Below are positions 1 through 7,944 of a stretch of DNA of 20,074 bases, one piece after another (the first letter of the stretch is position 1; each line of letters starts with the position of its first letter). The position numbers and the translations under genes are program-made. The notes below the pieces were generated by a model that worked only from the letters and a program-made list of their open reading frames with translations, was not told the origin of the DNA and made no database searches. The stretch is from a virus: the IMG/VR virus record IMGVR_UViG_3300046559_000077, positions 1 through 20,074 of that record; one strand, written 5' to 3'.

Positions 1-2
1 AC

Positions 3-1115
3 GCCGACAATCAAGACCGTGAGATCGGCGCGCTCGGCAAGATCCTGCAGTACACGCGCACCGGCATGGTGATCAACGGCATCGCGTTCCGGATCTCGAC
101 GGTGCTCAAGCACGGCGGCTCGGCCGCAATCAAGACCGGCGGATACTTCACCGGCGGCGGTGAAAAGTATCTGCTGTCGCGCTTCGCCGCGATGGGGACG
201 AACTACGCCGCCGAGATCAAGGGCGCGCAGGAAAAGTTTCCTGAGATCCGCGCGCGCTTGCTGCAGCAAGACCGCGACTTCAAAGCGATGTCGGCAAACC
301 TGTTTGAGCCGGAAGGCAAGATCGCGAAGGGCGAGCGCTTCGGCCACGCCGCCGTGGCTTACTTCGACATGCTGTCGGCCGTACCGACCGCATGGGCGGC
401 GTACGACCGCGCGGTAACCGAAGGCATCCCGAAGAACATGGGCGGCACTGGCGAGCCGATGACGGAGGAACAAGCCGTCGCCTACGCGAGCAAGGTCGTG
501 CGCGAAGCACACGGCAGCAACATCGCGTCGGCGCGCTCGATGGTGATCAACAACTCGTCGGAAGCGGTCAAGATGTTCACGACGCTTTATGGCTTCATGA
601 ACAACACCTACGGCCAGACCGCCGACATCGTGGATAAGCTGCGCACGGCGGGTATCAGTAACCCGCAGACGCTCGCGCGCGGCATGATGGCGTTGATCGT
701 GCCGGCGCTTTGGGCCGGGTATCTGACCGACGGCCCGCCGAACGATAAAGACGGGTGGGCGCACTGGATCGCGAAGTCGATCGGTGTCGAAGTCGCCGGC
801 ATGGTGCCCTTCGTGCGCGACGCCGCGGCGATGGTCGAAGGCTACAGCCACGCGGGTCAGGTCGGTGTTGAGTCGTGGCTCAATACGATGGTGACGGCAG
901 GTAAGGATGTCGCGCGCATCGCGACGGGGCAACACGCGAACGCGCCGATCAAAGACATCGCGAACGCCGCCGGCATGGGGTTGCACATCCCCGGGCTCGG
1001 CCAGGCCGGTGCCACTGCGCAGTACGCCGCCGACGTTGCGTCGGGCAAGCAGCACCCGGCGAACGCACTGGAATTCGCGCAAGGGCTGGCGCTCGGGCGA
1101 GGGCCGAAGCACTAG
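3..1115 (+). CDS. C-terminal end of a very large virion (DNA-ejection type) protein, partial
   Basis: The reading frame is open from the first bases of the window, so this is the 3' end of a gene that starts upstream; the ATG at 66 is only an internal methionine. The visible 370 residues are mostly helical and rich in Ala and Gly, with no enzyme motif that I recognise. A run of hydrophobic and Gly-rich stretches near residues 230-290 of the fragment could be membrane-active. Giant proteins just before the tail fibre gene are typical of Bcep22-like and related podoviruses, where they are carried in the virion and enter the cell with the DNA; the style also resembles the C-terminal domains called large polyvalent protein associated. 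That role is inferred from position and general resemblance only. The gene is followed by a 63-base gap and then the tail fibre gene. Confidence 0.6.
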   Translation, partial: ADNQDREIGALGKILQYTRTGMVINGIAFRISTVLKHGGSAAIKTGGYFTGGGEKYLLSRFAAMGTNYAAEIKGAQEKFPEIRARLLQQDRDFKAMSANLFEPEGKIAKGERFGHAAVAYFDMLSAVPTAWAAYDRAVTEGIPKNMGGTGEPMTEEQAVAYASKVVREAHGSNIASARSMVINNSSEAVKMFTTLYGFMNNTYGQTADIVDKLRTAGISNPQTLARGMMALIVPALWAGYLTDGPPNDKDGWAHWIAKSIGVEVAGMVPFVRDAAAMVEGYSHAGQVGVESWLNTMVTAGKDVARIATGQHANAPIKDIANAAGMGLHIPGLGQAGATAQYAADVASGKQHPANALEFAQGLALGRGPKH

Positions 1116-1153
1116 GCTGCGTTCACTTACTAGACTGATTGAAAAGGAAAATT

Positions 1154-1177
1154 GCGGGCATTCATAGGAGTGCCCGC
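1154..1177 (+). promoter_or_regulatory. Hairpin with the ribosome binding site in its loop
   Basis: GCGGGCA (1154-1160) and TGCCCGC (1171-1177) form a perfect 7-bp stem. The 10-base loop contains AGGAG (1166-1170), the only good Shine-Dalgarno sequence for the tail fibre gene, whose TTG start lies at 1179. The stem is followed by TTT, so it might also act as a weak terminator after the upstream virion gene. Both readings are inference. Confidence 0.5.
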
Positions 1178-1178
1178 T

Positions 1179-3113
1179 TTGACCATTTCCAGCACAACAC
1201 GAAAAGCCGGCCCTTTCATCGGTAACGGGGTAACCACTGTTTTCCCGTTCGGCTTCAAGATCTTCGCGAAGACCGACGTTGAGCTGCAACTGATCGATTC
1301 GAACGGTACTTCGACGACGCTCACGCTCGACTCTGATTACTCGGTCACACTGAACCCGAATCAGACCGACGCGCCGGGCGGTACGATCACCTACCCGATC
1401 ACCGGCTCGGCATTACCGTCGCCTTACAAGCTGGTCGTGCTCGGCGATCTGCCGATCGAACAGCAGACGGACATCACGAATAGCGGGGGGTTTTACCCCG
1501 AGATCATCGAAGACATGGTGGATCGCGCGACGATCCAGATCCAGCAGGTCGCCGAAGTCGTCAGCCGGGCGATCGTCGTCGGCGCGTCTGACACATCGAC
1601 CGCAGAGCTACCGTCGAGCGCCGCACGCGCGAATACGATCCTTGGCTTCGATGCGCTCGGTAATCTCGAAACCCTGCCGATCACGGCAAGTGTCGGCGCC
1701 GGTGACATGCGCACCGACACCTTCACCAGCGGAATCGACTTTACGTCGGGCGTGTCTAACTCGCTCGTCTTGTCGCGCGCGCCGGGTTCGCTCGCCAACA
1801 TCGAAGTATTTTTCGACGCAGCGTACCAAGGGCCGGAAAACTTTCAGTCGCTCACCGGCGCCGTGCTCACGTTCACCGCCGCGATCCCTGTCGGCGTCCA
1901 ACGAGTGTACGTGCGCGGCGGCTCGGCGCTTTCGATCTATCTGCCGTCGACCGGCAGCGTGTTCGACGCATCGGTCGCCGCCGGCACGAAGCTGCTCAAC
2001 CGAATCAATTTCATCGCGAACGCGAAAGACGCACCGTTTAACGCCATCGGTGACGGCGTGTCGAATGACACGATCGCGTTCCAAGCGATCTGTAACTCGA
2101 CGGCCGCGGGCCAGGTGCTCGACGTCGACGTGCCGGCGGGTTCGTACTATCTCGCGACGAACGTCGCCGCGGGCGCCGGCACCGTCAACTGGCGCTTCGC
2201 GAGCGGCGCGTCGCTCACAGGGCCGGGCAAGCTCGCGCACCACGCCGCGACGATGGCGTACAACTCGACGCCGAACGTCGGCAAGCGGCATAGCATCTGG
2301 CACGGCACCGACGCGAACCCGACGACCGACGGCGTGACGGCGACGTCGTACACGCAGCGCGTCGATCAGTCGGTTGTCGGCGACGATGCCGCGCACCTGA
2401 TCTTCCTGAAGTACAACGCGCTCAAGCGCGCGGCCGGCGGTACGGGCTGGCTCACCACGAATTACAACTATCTCGAAGACCATTCGACGTCGGGCGCCGC
2501 GCAGTCGGTCGCGTTGTCGGGCTCGGCGCACGGTATCACCGCGGGTGCTATTTGGGGTTTGTATTCGGAAGCATGGGCGCATAACCACAACGTTACCGCG
2601 ACCTCATTCGAGCACGACACGTTCAATTATTCCGGTAGCGATTACGTATACAACGACGCGTTTCCGACGACGGCGCCGTTCACTTGCGGCGACTGGAATA
2701 TCTCTTTCGGGCCGAATAAAAACACGTTCGCGAGCGGCATCGCGAGCGGCAGCGTCGCGAATATGTGGCGCACCGGCATCTACATGAAGACGTTCTCGAT
2801 CGATCACATCGGGATCGATATCCAGGCGCAACCGGCGACGCTGATCAATTTTAAGTACGGCGCGTCGACCGACGGCACCGGCATCACGCCGGGTGGCATC
2901 GGGCTTGACGTCGGACCGCAAGCCAGTGCGGCTTACGGCGCGGCTGCGAACCAGTGCGCGATTCACATGCGCGATCAACGGCTCGGCTTCGGCAGCTTCT
3001 CGTTTTTCCAATTCAACGCTGCGCAAAACAAGATCGAACTTTGGGTTTACAACGGCTCGACGTTTGACCGCCGCGGCTATTTCGATCTGACCGCAGCGGA
3101 CCACGCATTCTAA
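1179..3113 (+). CDS. Tail fibre / tail spike protein
   Basis: This 644-residue protein probably forms the receptor-binding fibre or spike. I chose the TTG at 1179 because AGGAG at 1166-1170 has correct spacing; the upstream in-frame TTG (1152) and GTG (1170) have no ribosome site. Residues 1-140 look like a virion-attachment domain of the T7 gp17 type: a 'GNGVTTVFPFGFKIF' start, a strand-rich section, then a helical stretch ending in EDMVDRATIQIQQVAEVV. Near residues 285-330 the sequence NAIGDGVSNDTIAFQAI is typical of the start of a pectate-lyase-like beta helix. The last 300 residues are rich in Gly, Ser, Thr and aromatics and resemble nothing I know, as expected for a fast-changing host-recognition region. 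No chaperone domain is obvious. It lies between the giant virion protein and the lysis genes. Confidence 0.8.
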   Translation: MTISSTTRKAGPFIGNGVTTVFPFGFKIFAKTDVELQLIDSNGTSTTLTLDSDYSVTLNPNQTDAPGGTITYPITGSALPSPYKLVVLGDLPIEQQTDITNSGGFYPEIIEDMVDRATIQIQQVAEVVSRAIVVGASDTSTAELPSSAARANTILGFDALGNLETLPITASVGAGDMRTDTFTSGIDFTSGVSNSLVLSRAPGSLANIEVFFDAAYQGPENFQSLTGAVLTFTAAIPVGVQRVYVRGGSALSIYLPSTGSVFDASVAAGTKLLNRINFIANAKDAPFNAIGDGVSNDTIAFQAICNSTAAGQVLDVDVPAGSYYLATNVAAGAGTVNWRFASGASLTGPGKLAHHAATMAYNSTPNVGKRHSIWHGTDANPTTDGVTATSYTQRVDQSVVGDDAAHLIFLKYNALKRAAGGTGWLTTNYNYLEDHSTSGAAQSVALSGSAHGITAGAIWGLYSEAWAHNHNVTATSFEHDTFNYSGSDYVYNDAFPTTAPFTCGDWNISFGPNKNTFASGIASGSVANMWRTGIYMKTFSIDHIGIDIQAQPATLINFKYGASTDGTGITPGGIGLDVGPQASAAYGAAANQCAIHMRDQRLGFGSFSFFQFNAAQNKIELWVYNGSTFDRRGYFDLTAADHAF

Positions 3114-3125
3114 AAGGAAACAACA

Positions 3126-3413
3126 ATGCAAAACGACATCGACTTTATCACCGCACAGATCGCACAGAGCAAGGCGCGATTGTACGAATTCCACGCCGCG
3201 CGCGAGCAGGAAGAGAAGAAGCTCGCCGCGCTCAACGGCGCGCTCGAAACGCTGCAGATGCTCGATCAGAAGCAACGCGCTGCCACGCAACAGCAGCCGG
3301 CCGAAGCACCGCAACCGGCAGCAGTGCAGCAGGCGCCGGTGCCGACTGACCCGGCTATCGCTGCCGCGCAAGCTGCCGGCGCCGCCGAACGCGCTGCGTC
3401 GCGCGCGTCGTAA
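3126..3413 (+). CDS. Small coiled-coil protein, function unknown
   Basis: This 95-residue protein starts at an ATG with AAGGA seven bases upstream, 12 bases after the tail fibre stop. Residues 1-55 form a likely coiled coil (many Gln, Glu, Lys and Leu in heptad-like spacing); the remainder is a low-complexity tail of Gln, Pro and Ala. There is no signal peptide or membrane segment. Its position between fibre and lysis genes would fit a small virion or fibre-associated protein, but nothing in the sequence proves this. Confidence 0.7.
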   Translation: MQNDIDFITAQIAQSKARLYEFHAAREQEEKKLAALNGALETLQMLDQKQRAATQQQPAEAPQPAAVQQAPVPTDPAIAAAQAAGAAERAASRAS

Positions 3414-3425
3414 TCGGGGCCCGCC

Positions 3426-3758
3426 ATGAGTGACGCACAGAAACGCCACTGGCTCGACACGTCCATCAACCTGCAGACGCTCGCGACCGGTGTCATCGGC
3501 GCGGCCGTCGCGCTTGTCGTCGTGTACATCGGGCTGCTCGGCCGGGTGTCGTCACTTGAGATTCACGACATCGAGCAGGAAAAACACTTCGACCGTATCG
3601 AGCGAACGATCGACCAGCAGCGCAGCGACATCAACGCGCAGCTCAAGAGCATCGGTTCGGATGTGAAAGACACGAACACGAAAGTCGACAAGCTCAACGA
3701 TCAATTGCTACTGAACACTGCCGGCAACACGCCGGGGATACGGAGATGGGCGAAATGA
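3426..3758 (+). CDS. Membrane-anchored coiled-coil protein in the lysis cassette
   Basis: This 110-residue protein has one strong membrane helix at about residues 17-40 (ATGVIGAAVALVVVYIGLL) followed by a charged coiled coil (about 45-95). The start ATG has a GGGGC-type upstream sequence only, but the reading frame is clean. Its stop overlaps the start of the holin-like gene by ATGA, so the two are translationally coupled. A single N-terminal helix plus a coiled coil would suit a holin partner, an antiholin or another lysis regulator; that is inferred from position. It might also be a virion protein. Confidence 0.7.
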   Translation: MSDAQKRHWLDTSINLQTLATGVIGAAVALVVVYIGLLGRVSSLEIHDIEQEKHFDRIERTIDQQRSDINAQLKSIGSDVKDTNTKVDKLNDQLLLNTAGNTPGIRRWAK

Positions 3759-4012
3759 AAATCACACTCGCGGACAACTGGCGGTCGCTGCACAAGCGCG
3801 GCACGGTGATTCTCGGTCTTGTATTCACGGCGCTCACCGGCTTCGGGCCGTCAATCGTGCAGGCATGGAACTTCATTCCGGCCGACATGAAAGCCGCATT
3901 GCCGGCCGGTGTCGCGCGCTACGCAACGATGGCCGCGTTCGCGCTGATGGTGCTGGTCCGATATACGTCGGTTCAAAAGACCGACCCTGACAAGGCCGGG
4001 CCTACACAGTGA
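3755..4012 (+). CDS. Holin-like membrane protein
   Basis: This 85-residue protein has two predicted membrane helices, about residues 15-38 and 59-77, with short charged ends, the layout of a two-helix holin. I chose ATG 3755 rather than ATG 3746, because GGAG at 3742-3745 is directly adjacent to 3746 but well spaced from 3755, and the 3755 start overlaps the previous stop as ATGA. Its own stop overlaps the endolysin start (GTGA). A holin would form lesions in the inner membrane that release the endolysin. The family assignment is from topology and position immediately before the endolysin; no unique motif is present. Confidence 0.7.
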   Translation: MKITLADNWRSLHKRGTVILGLVFTALTGFGPSIVQAWNFIPADMKAALPAGVARYATMAAFALMVLVRYTSVQKTDPDKAGPTQ

Positions 4013-4545
4013 CGCCGCAAACACTCGCCGCTGCGATCGGCGTCAATGTCGCGCGCACGCAGGAATGGGCCGACCCGATCACCGCGGCGATGGCACTTTG
4101 GGCGATCGACACCGACGCGCGCCAGGCTGCGTTCCTCGCGCAGATCGGGCACGAAAGCGGGCGGCTTCTGTATGTGCGCGAGTTGTGGGGGCCGACGCCC
4201 GCGCAGATCCGCTATGAAGGCCGCGCGGATCTCGGCAACACGCAGCCGGGCGACGGCAAGCGGTATCTCGGGCGGGGGCTGATTCAGATCACCGGTCGCA
4301 CGAATTACAAAGCAGTCGGCGACGCGCTCGGTGTGGATTTCATCGAGCAACCGCAGCTGCTTGAGCAGCCGGCGAACGCCGCGCTGTCGGCCGCATGGTT
4401 TTGGAACACGCACGGCTGCAACGAACTTGCAGACGTCGGCGACTTCCGGCGCATCACGCTTCGGATCAACGGTGGGATGAACGGATATGTCGACCGGCTC
4501 GCGCTGCTCGCGCTGGCGAAAGACGCTTTAACTGACAGGGGTTAG
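4009..4545 (+). CDS. Endolysin, glycoside hydrolase family 19 (chitinase-like lysozyme)
   Basis: This 178-residue enzyme should cleave the glycan strands of peptidoglycan at the end of infection. The pattern AQIGHESG at residues 44-51 carries the expected catalytic Glu49, and GKRYLGRGLIQITGRTNY further on is the conserved substrate-cleft block of phage and bacterial GH19 enzymes; LRINGGMNGYVDR is the usual C-terminal block. It starts at GTG 4009, overlapping the holin stop. There is no signal peptide or N-terminal membrane anchor, so export would depend on the holin before it. The length is close to that of single-domain phage GH19 endolysins, and no separate wall-binding domain is seen. Confidence 0.93.
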   Translation: MTPQTLAAAIGVNVARTQEWADPITAAMALWAIDTDARQAAFLAQIGHESGRLLYVRELWGPTPAQIRYEGRADLGNTQPGDGKRYLGRGLIQITGRTNYKAVGDALGVDFIEQPQLLEQPANAALSAAWFWNTHGCNELADVGDFRRITLRINGGMNGYVDRLALLALAKDALTDRG

Positions 4546-4547
4546 CC

Positions 4548-4862
4548 ATGCTCGCATTGCTCGGAAGTATCTGGCCGTTTCTGGTAGCTGGCGTAGGCAT
4601 CTTATTCGGCGTGTTCGCGCATCTCAGCGCGAAGTCGACGAAGGCCGCAGCCGAACAGAAAACAGCCGAAGCGCAAACCGTCGCCGCGCAAGCGCAGACG
4701 CAAGCGGCGCAAGTGCAAGACGCCGCCGCACAAGCGAACGCAACCGCAGCACAAGCCGGCGCCGTGGCGCTAAAGGAACGTGAAAATGTTGAAACGCCTA
4801 TTGCTAGTCAGCCTAGTGGCGACGCTGCAAAGCAGTTGCTCAATGACTGGACCCGCGGCTGA
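4548..4862 (+). CDS. Rz: Inner-membrane spanin subunit (Rz-like)
   Basis: This 104-residue protein has an N-terminal membrane helix (about residues 4-25) followed by an Ala/Gln-rich coiled coil (about 28-80), the expected form of an i-spanin, which together with an outer-membrane lipoprotein fuses the two membranes in the last step of lysis. An AGGGG site precedes ATG 4548, two bases after the endolysin stop. The 3' quarter overlaps the lipoprotein gene in another frame, as many Rz/Rz1 pairs do. Spanins have little sequence conservation, so this call rests on topology, order and the overlap. Confidence 0.75.
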   Translation: MLALLGSIWPFLVAGVGILFGVFAHLSAKSTKAAAEQKTAEAQTVAAQAQTQAAQVQDAAAQANATAAQAGAVALKERENVETPIASQPSGDAAKQLLNDWTRG

Positions 4863-5043
4863 AGCACCGCCGCCCGACGTCAAGATCGTCACGCAAACCA
4901 AGATCGTCGACACCGGCTGTGATTGGGTCAAGCCGATCTATGTCAGCAAGTCGGACGTGCTCAGTGATGACACGGCCAAAGCGATCCTGGCGCACAACCT
5001 GACCGGCGCGAAGATCTGCGGCTGGAAACCCTCTGCGAAATGA
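4786..5043 (+). CDS. Rz1: Outer-membrane spanin lipoprotein (Rz1-like)
   Basis: This 85-residue protein begins with KR, a hydrophobic stretch and then the sequence LQSSC, giving a lipidated Cys near residue 18. The usual Leu at -3 of the lipobox is Gln here, so the lipobox is not ideal. A Pro-rich patch (PAAEAPPP) follows, as in Rz1 proteins. I chose ATG 4786 because AAAGGA has good spacing to it; the in-frame GTG at 4780 is too close. The first 77 bases overlap the Rz-like gene in another frame, while the rest extends beyond it, an overlapped rather than embedded arrangement. At 85 residues it is longer than many Rz1 proteins. Confidence 0.72.
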   Translation: MLKRLLLVSLVATLQSSCSMTGPAAEAPPPDVKIVTQTKIVDTGCDWVKPIYVSKSDVLSDDTAKAILAHNLTGAKICGWKPSAK

Positions 5044-5990
5044 GAAACCCCATGAAACGAATCTTTGCCGGCGCATTCGCGCTTCTTTCGTTCGCTGCGT
5101 TCGCTGCGTTCGCGGCGACAACGACGCCAGTGCAGCTTCTGAACCCGGCCGGATCGACGAGCGGGCAAGCCATCTTGTCGACGGGGCCGACGACGGCGCC
5201 GCTTTGGGGTGGTGTACCGTTGACCGGTGTCACCGGTACGCTTGCCGTCAACCACGGCGGGACCGGCGCGAGCGCGGCCGGCGGCCCGGCGCTCGACAAC
5301 ATCAGCGGCTTTGCGTCGACAGGCTTTATCAAGCGAACTGGCGCGGGTGCATATTCGTTCATCGCCGACCCGCTGCCGATCGCAAACGGCGGCACCGGGC
5401 AGACGTCGGCTGGCGCCGCGCTCACTGCGCTCGGTGGTGCGCCGCTCGCTTCGCCGACGTTCACCGGCACGGTGACGACACCGGCGCTTACGGTTTCATC
5501 CGGCGGGGTCGGCGTTACCGGCGGGCTGACGATGGCGACCGGCGCGATCACGCCCGTCTCGACCGTCGGCATTACTGGCACGCCGACGAACAACAACGCG
5601 AGCGCAGGCGCGATCGGCGAATACATCACGAATTCGACGGCGGGCACGTCGCTGTCGACGGCGACAACGGCGAACGCGACGAGCGCGAGCTTGACGGCGG
5701 GGGATTGGGATGTGTCGTGTACGCCGACGTTCGCGCCGGCAGGATCGACAGTGCCTTCGATTCTCGCGGCTGGCGTCACCACGACGTCGGCGACGCTGCC
5801 GGGTTCCAATGTGGGCGGTTATGTGCAGCTCGCCAGCAGCTTCCCGGCTGGCGCCGCTCAAGTCGTCGTGACGCCGACGGTGCGGATCAGTCTATCGAGC
5901 ACGACGACGACCTATTGCGTGGTGCAGTCGACGTTCACCGTGAGCACGATGACGGTAAACGGCTTTATCCGAGCACGCCGGGTTCGCTAG
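5040..5990 (+). CDS. Secreted tail-fibre-like protein
   Basis: This 316-residue protein starts with a classic Sec signal peptide (MKRIFAGAFALLSFAAFAAFA, counted from ATG 5052; cleavage likely after AFA) and then has phage-fibre repeats: NHGGTGASAAGG, ANGGTGQTSAGAAL and SPTFTGTVTTP. The last 130 residues (GAIGEYITNST... to the end) form a Ser/Thr-rich beta-type domain that I associate with C-terminal domains of phage fibres and similar surface proteins. The start could be ATG 5040, which overlaps the previous stop as ATGA, or ATG 5052. Part of the signal peptide is coded by a 9-base tandem repeat (TTCGCTGCG). A signal peptide on a virion fibre is odd; it may act outside the cytoplasm, for example by blocking receptors. 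Confidence 0.7.
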   Translation: MRNPMKRIFAGAFALLSFAAFAAFAATTTPVQLLNPAGSTSGQAILSTGPTTAPLWGGVPLTGVTGTLAVNHGGTGASAAGGPALDNISGFASTGFIKRTGAGAYSFIADPLPIANGGTGQTSAGAALTALGGAPLASPTFTGTVTTPALTVSSGGVGVTGGLTMATGAITPVSTVGITGTPTNNNASAGAIGEYITNSTAGTSLSTATTANATSASLTAGDWDVSCTPTFAPAGSTVPSILAAGVTTTSATLPGSNVGGYVQLASSFPAGAAQVVVTPTVRISLSSTTTTYCVVQSTFTVSTMTVNGFIRARRVR

Positions 5991-6166
5991 CCCCGGTACT
6001 CGGTATAGCGGTTCATTAATCCAGACGGATCGAAGTGCGGGGCCGCCGGCGGCGCAGGCGGCACGATAACCAGCGGCGCGCGCGGCGCGACAGGCTTCGG
6101 CGGCTCGGTCACGATAGCCACTGGCGCCGGGGGTACGGGGCGTTTGAGCCACGATAGAAAATTCAT
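5987..6166 (-). CDS. Small Pro-rich protein, function unknown
   Basis: This 59-residue protein has an amphipathic start (MNFLSWLKRP), a long Pro/Ala/Val stretch at about 10-45, and an ordered-looking end (HFDPSGLMNRYTEYRG). Only a weak GAGAA lies upstream of the ATG. It is the last gene of the leftward operon, 31 bases beyond the SNF2 stop codon, with a hairpin in between. Its stop codon overlaps that of the opposing fibre-like gene (CTAG at 5987-5990). The regular Pro spacing and sensible ends support a real gene; I do not know the function. Confidence 0.6.
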   Translation of the reverse strand: MNFLSWLKRPVPPAPVAIVTEPPKPVAPRAPLVIVPPAPPAAPHFDPSGLMNRYTEYRG

Positions 6167-6184
6167 TTTTGTTCTCGTCTGATT

Positions 6185-6208
6185 AAACGCGCTGATTCTA
6201 GCGCGTTT
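6185..6208 (+). terminator. Rho-independent terminator of the late operon
   Basis: AAACGCGCT and AGCGCGTTT form a 9-bp stem around GATTCT, followed on the plus strand by TTCTTTT. It would stop rightward late transcription. It also contains the SNF2 stop codon on the other strand, where the downstream T-run is only TTTAAT, so leftward termination would be weaker. Confidence 0.75.
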
Positions 6209-7637
6209 TTCTTTTCATGGATTCGAGCAAGATGTCTTGCACTTCACGTTTTGTTTCTCGGCGCAACATCACATCTTCGTCGATCGTGTCGCGGGCGATA
6301 ATGTGATAGATAAAAACGGGCCGCTTATACCCGGCTTGCAATTGGCGCGTCGGCCCGATCCGCTCGATGATCTGCTGGAATTCTTCAAGGTTCCACCAGT
6401 GACCGAAGAAGGCGACGATGTTGCCGCCGTCTTGCAGGTTCAATCCGTGCCCGGCACTGGCGGGGTGTGCGAATAGAACAGGGATACGGCCCGCGTTCCA
6501 TTGCCGGATCGTGTCAGGATTAGCGTCAAGCACCCGACCCTTAGGGAAAGCTTTCTGAAGCCGGGCAAGGTCAGACTTGAAGTGGTAAGCCACGAGCACC
6601 GGCATGCCGGCGGCTTCTTCGATAATGTCTTCGAGCGCTTGCAGCTTGGCATCGTGAACCTCTTTCCAGTTTCCAGACTCGTCGACGTACGCGGCGCCGT
6701 TCGCAAGCTGCAGGCATTTGATCGTACGGCTCGCCGCGTTCATCGCTTCGATCTCGTGCTCGCCGATTTCCATAAACATGCGCCGTTCCATGTCGGTGTA
6801 TAGGCGCCGAGCCGCGGCCGGCAGGTCGACGTACACCGGGCGCACGATCGGCTGCTCGATGTCGAAATAGTCGGCTGCGTTGAGCGACAGACAGATGTCA
6901 CGTAACTTCGCCTGGATCTCGTCTTGCGCGTGATCGAGCGGGCGGATCTGCGAATAGCCTTGCCCACCGGGCACCGACTGAAACCAGCGACCCTCAAACG
7001 CCGAGAACGACCGACCGAGCCGCTGCCCGCCATCAAGGAACCACGTCTGACCCCATAGATCTTTCAACCCGTTCGGCGCTGGCGTGCCGGTGAGATTGAC
7101 CCATCGCCGCACCTTCGTGTGCGCGACTTGCGCGAGCGCACGGCCGCGCACGCTGCCGCCGGTTCCCTTCTGGAATTCCTTGCCCTTCTTACTTGTCTGC
7201 ATCGAGATCCGCGTCGACTTCAGCTTCGTCGACTCGTCGGCGATCACCGTGCCGAACGGCCAGGGGCGCGGATTGTGCTTAAACCAGTCGACGAGCCAAG
7301 GCAGATTCTCGTAATTGATCGACATGATCGGCGCGTCTTGCCGCAGCGCCTGCGCGCGTTGCGCCGCGCTGCCGATGATCGGCACGACTTCCATGCCGCG
7401 CAGGTGTTCCCACTTCTGGCACTCGTCCGGCCAGGTCGACTGTGCGACGCGCAGCGGCGCGATCACGAGCGTTGGCTGCGTCTCGATGCCGAGCGAATAG
7501 CACGCTTCGAGATGCGACAGGGTGGAAGAAGTTTTACCCATTCCCATTCCAGCAAAGACGGCCGCGCGATCGTGTTCGGCCAGGTGCTCGCCGATAATCT
7601 GCTGGTAGTCGTGGGGTTTGTAAATGCGTCGGGTCAT
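6198..7637 (-). CDS. SNF2-family DEAD/DEAH helicase-like ATPase
   Basis: This 479-residue protein has the two-lobe helicase layout. Motif I (Walker A) is GMGMGKT at residues 30-36; motif II is ADEST at 133-137; motif III is LTGTPAPNG at 182-190; motif VI is IIERIGPTRQ near residue 440, with the arginine-finger position present. It is a typical phage replication-cluster SNF2 helicase and is expected to use ATP to move on or remodel DNA during replication or recombination. The start overlaps the stop of the upstream gene (ATGA). In many phages the partner VRR-NUC nuclease gene lies next to it; here VRR-NUC is 3.2 kb away, beyond attP and the integrase. The length is normal for the group. Confidence 0.93.
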   Translation of the reverse strand: MTRRIYKPHDYQQIIGEHLAEHDRAAVFAGMGMGKTSSTLSHLEACYSLGIETQPTLVIAPLRVAQSTWPDECQKWEHLRGMEVVPIIGSAAQRAQALRQDAPIMSINYENLPWLVDWFKHNPRPWPFGTVIADESTKLKSTRISMQTSKKGKEFQKGTGGSVRGRALAQVAHTKVRRWVNLTGTPAPNGLKDLWGQTWFLDGGQRLGRSFSAFEGRWFQSVPGGQGYSQIRPLDHAQDEIQAKLRDICLSLNAADYFDIEQPIVRPVYVDLPAAARRLYTDMERRMFMEIGEHEIEAMNAASRTIKCLQLANGAAYVDESGNWKEVHDAKLQALEDIIEEAAGMPVLVAYHFKSDLARLQKAFPKGRVLDANPDTIRQWNAGRIPVLFAHPASAGHGLNLQDGGNIVAFFGHWWNLEEFQQIIERIGPTRQLQAGYKRPVFIYHIIARDTIDEDVMLRRETKREVQDILLESMKRKTR

Positions 7638-7909
7638 CGGTTATGTTCTTGTAAGGCTTCGGTGTATGACTTGAACCACTTGCCCGACTGCGCGCCCCAA
7701 GTGCCGTCTGTCAGGATCGCGCCGCAGTCTTCGCACATCGAGCAGTCGCGAATGTAGCGCGTCATGACGTGCTCGCATTGGGGCGGCACGCCATTCGCTT
7801 GAAGGAGCATAGCAATTTCGCCCTGCAGATCCGCGTGCGCAGTTGCCGTCAATTTGACGCCGTGCTTGCGCACCCACTCGGAAACTAGGTGATTCAGGTT
7901 GATGGACAT
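7634..7909 (-). CDS. Small Cys-rich protein, probable zinc-binding
   Basis: This 91-residue protein contains a cluster of Cys and His at about residues 45-63 (QCEH, DCSMCEDCG), which looks like a zinc-binding knuckle. I chose ATG 7909 because AGGTGA lies five bases upstream; the in-frame GTG at 7918 sits inside that site. It overlaps the SNF2 start (ATGA), so the two are probably translated together. It is the first gene on the SNF2 side of the attachment site. I do not recognise the family; DNA binding or a helicase partner would fit, but this is inference. Confidence 0.75.
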   Translation of the reverse strand: MSINLNHLVSEWVRKHGVKLTATAHADLQGEIAMLLQANGVPPQCEHVMTRYIRDCSMCEDCGAILTDGTWGAQSGKWFKSYTEALQEHNR

Positions 7910-7944
7910 GGGCGTCACCTGTCTAATAACTGCGGTTCAATCGG

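Noticed and set aside
1608-2588. A 326-codon frame on the minus strand
   Set aside because: It is antisense to the tail fibre gene, has Arg/Val/Asp-rich nonsense composition typical of GC-rich shadow frames, and no ribosome site.
5204-6019. A 271-codon plus-strand frame rich in Arg and Asp
   Set aside because: It is a shifted frame inside the secreted fibre-like gene, which has a signal peptide and recognisable repeats.
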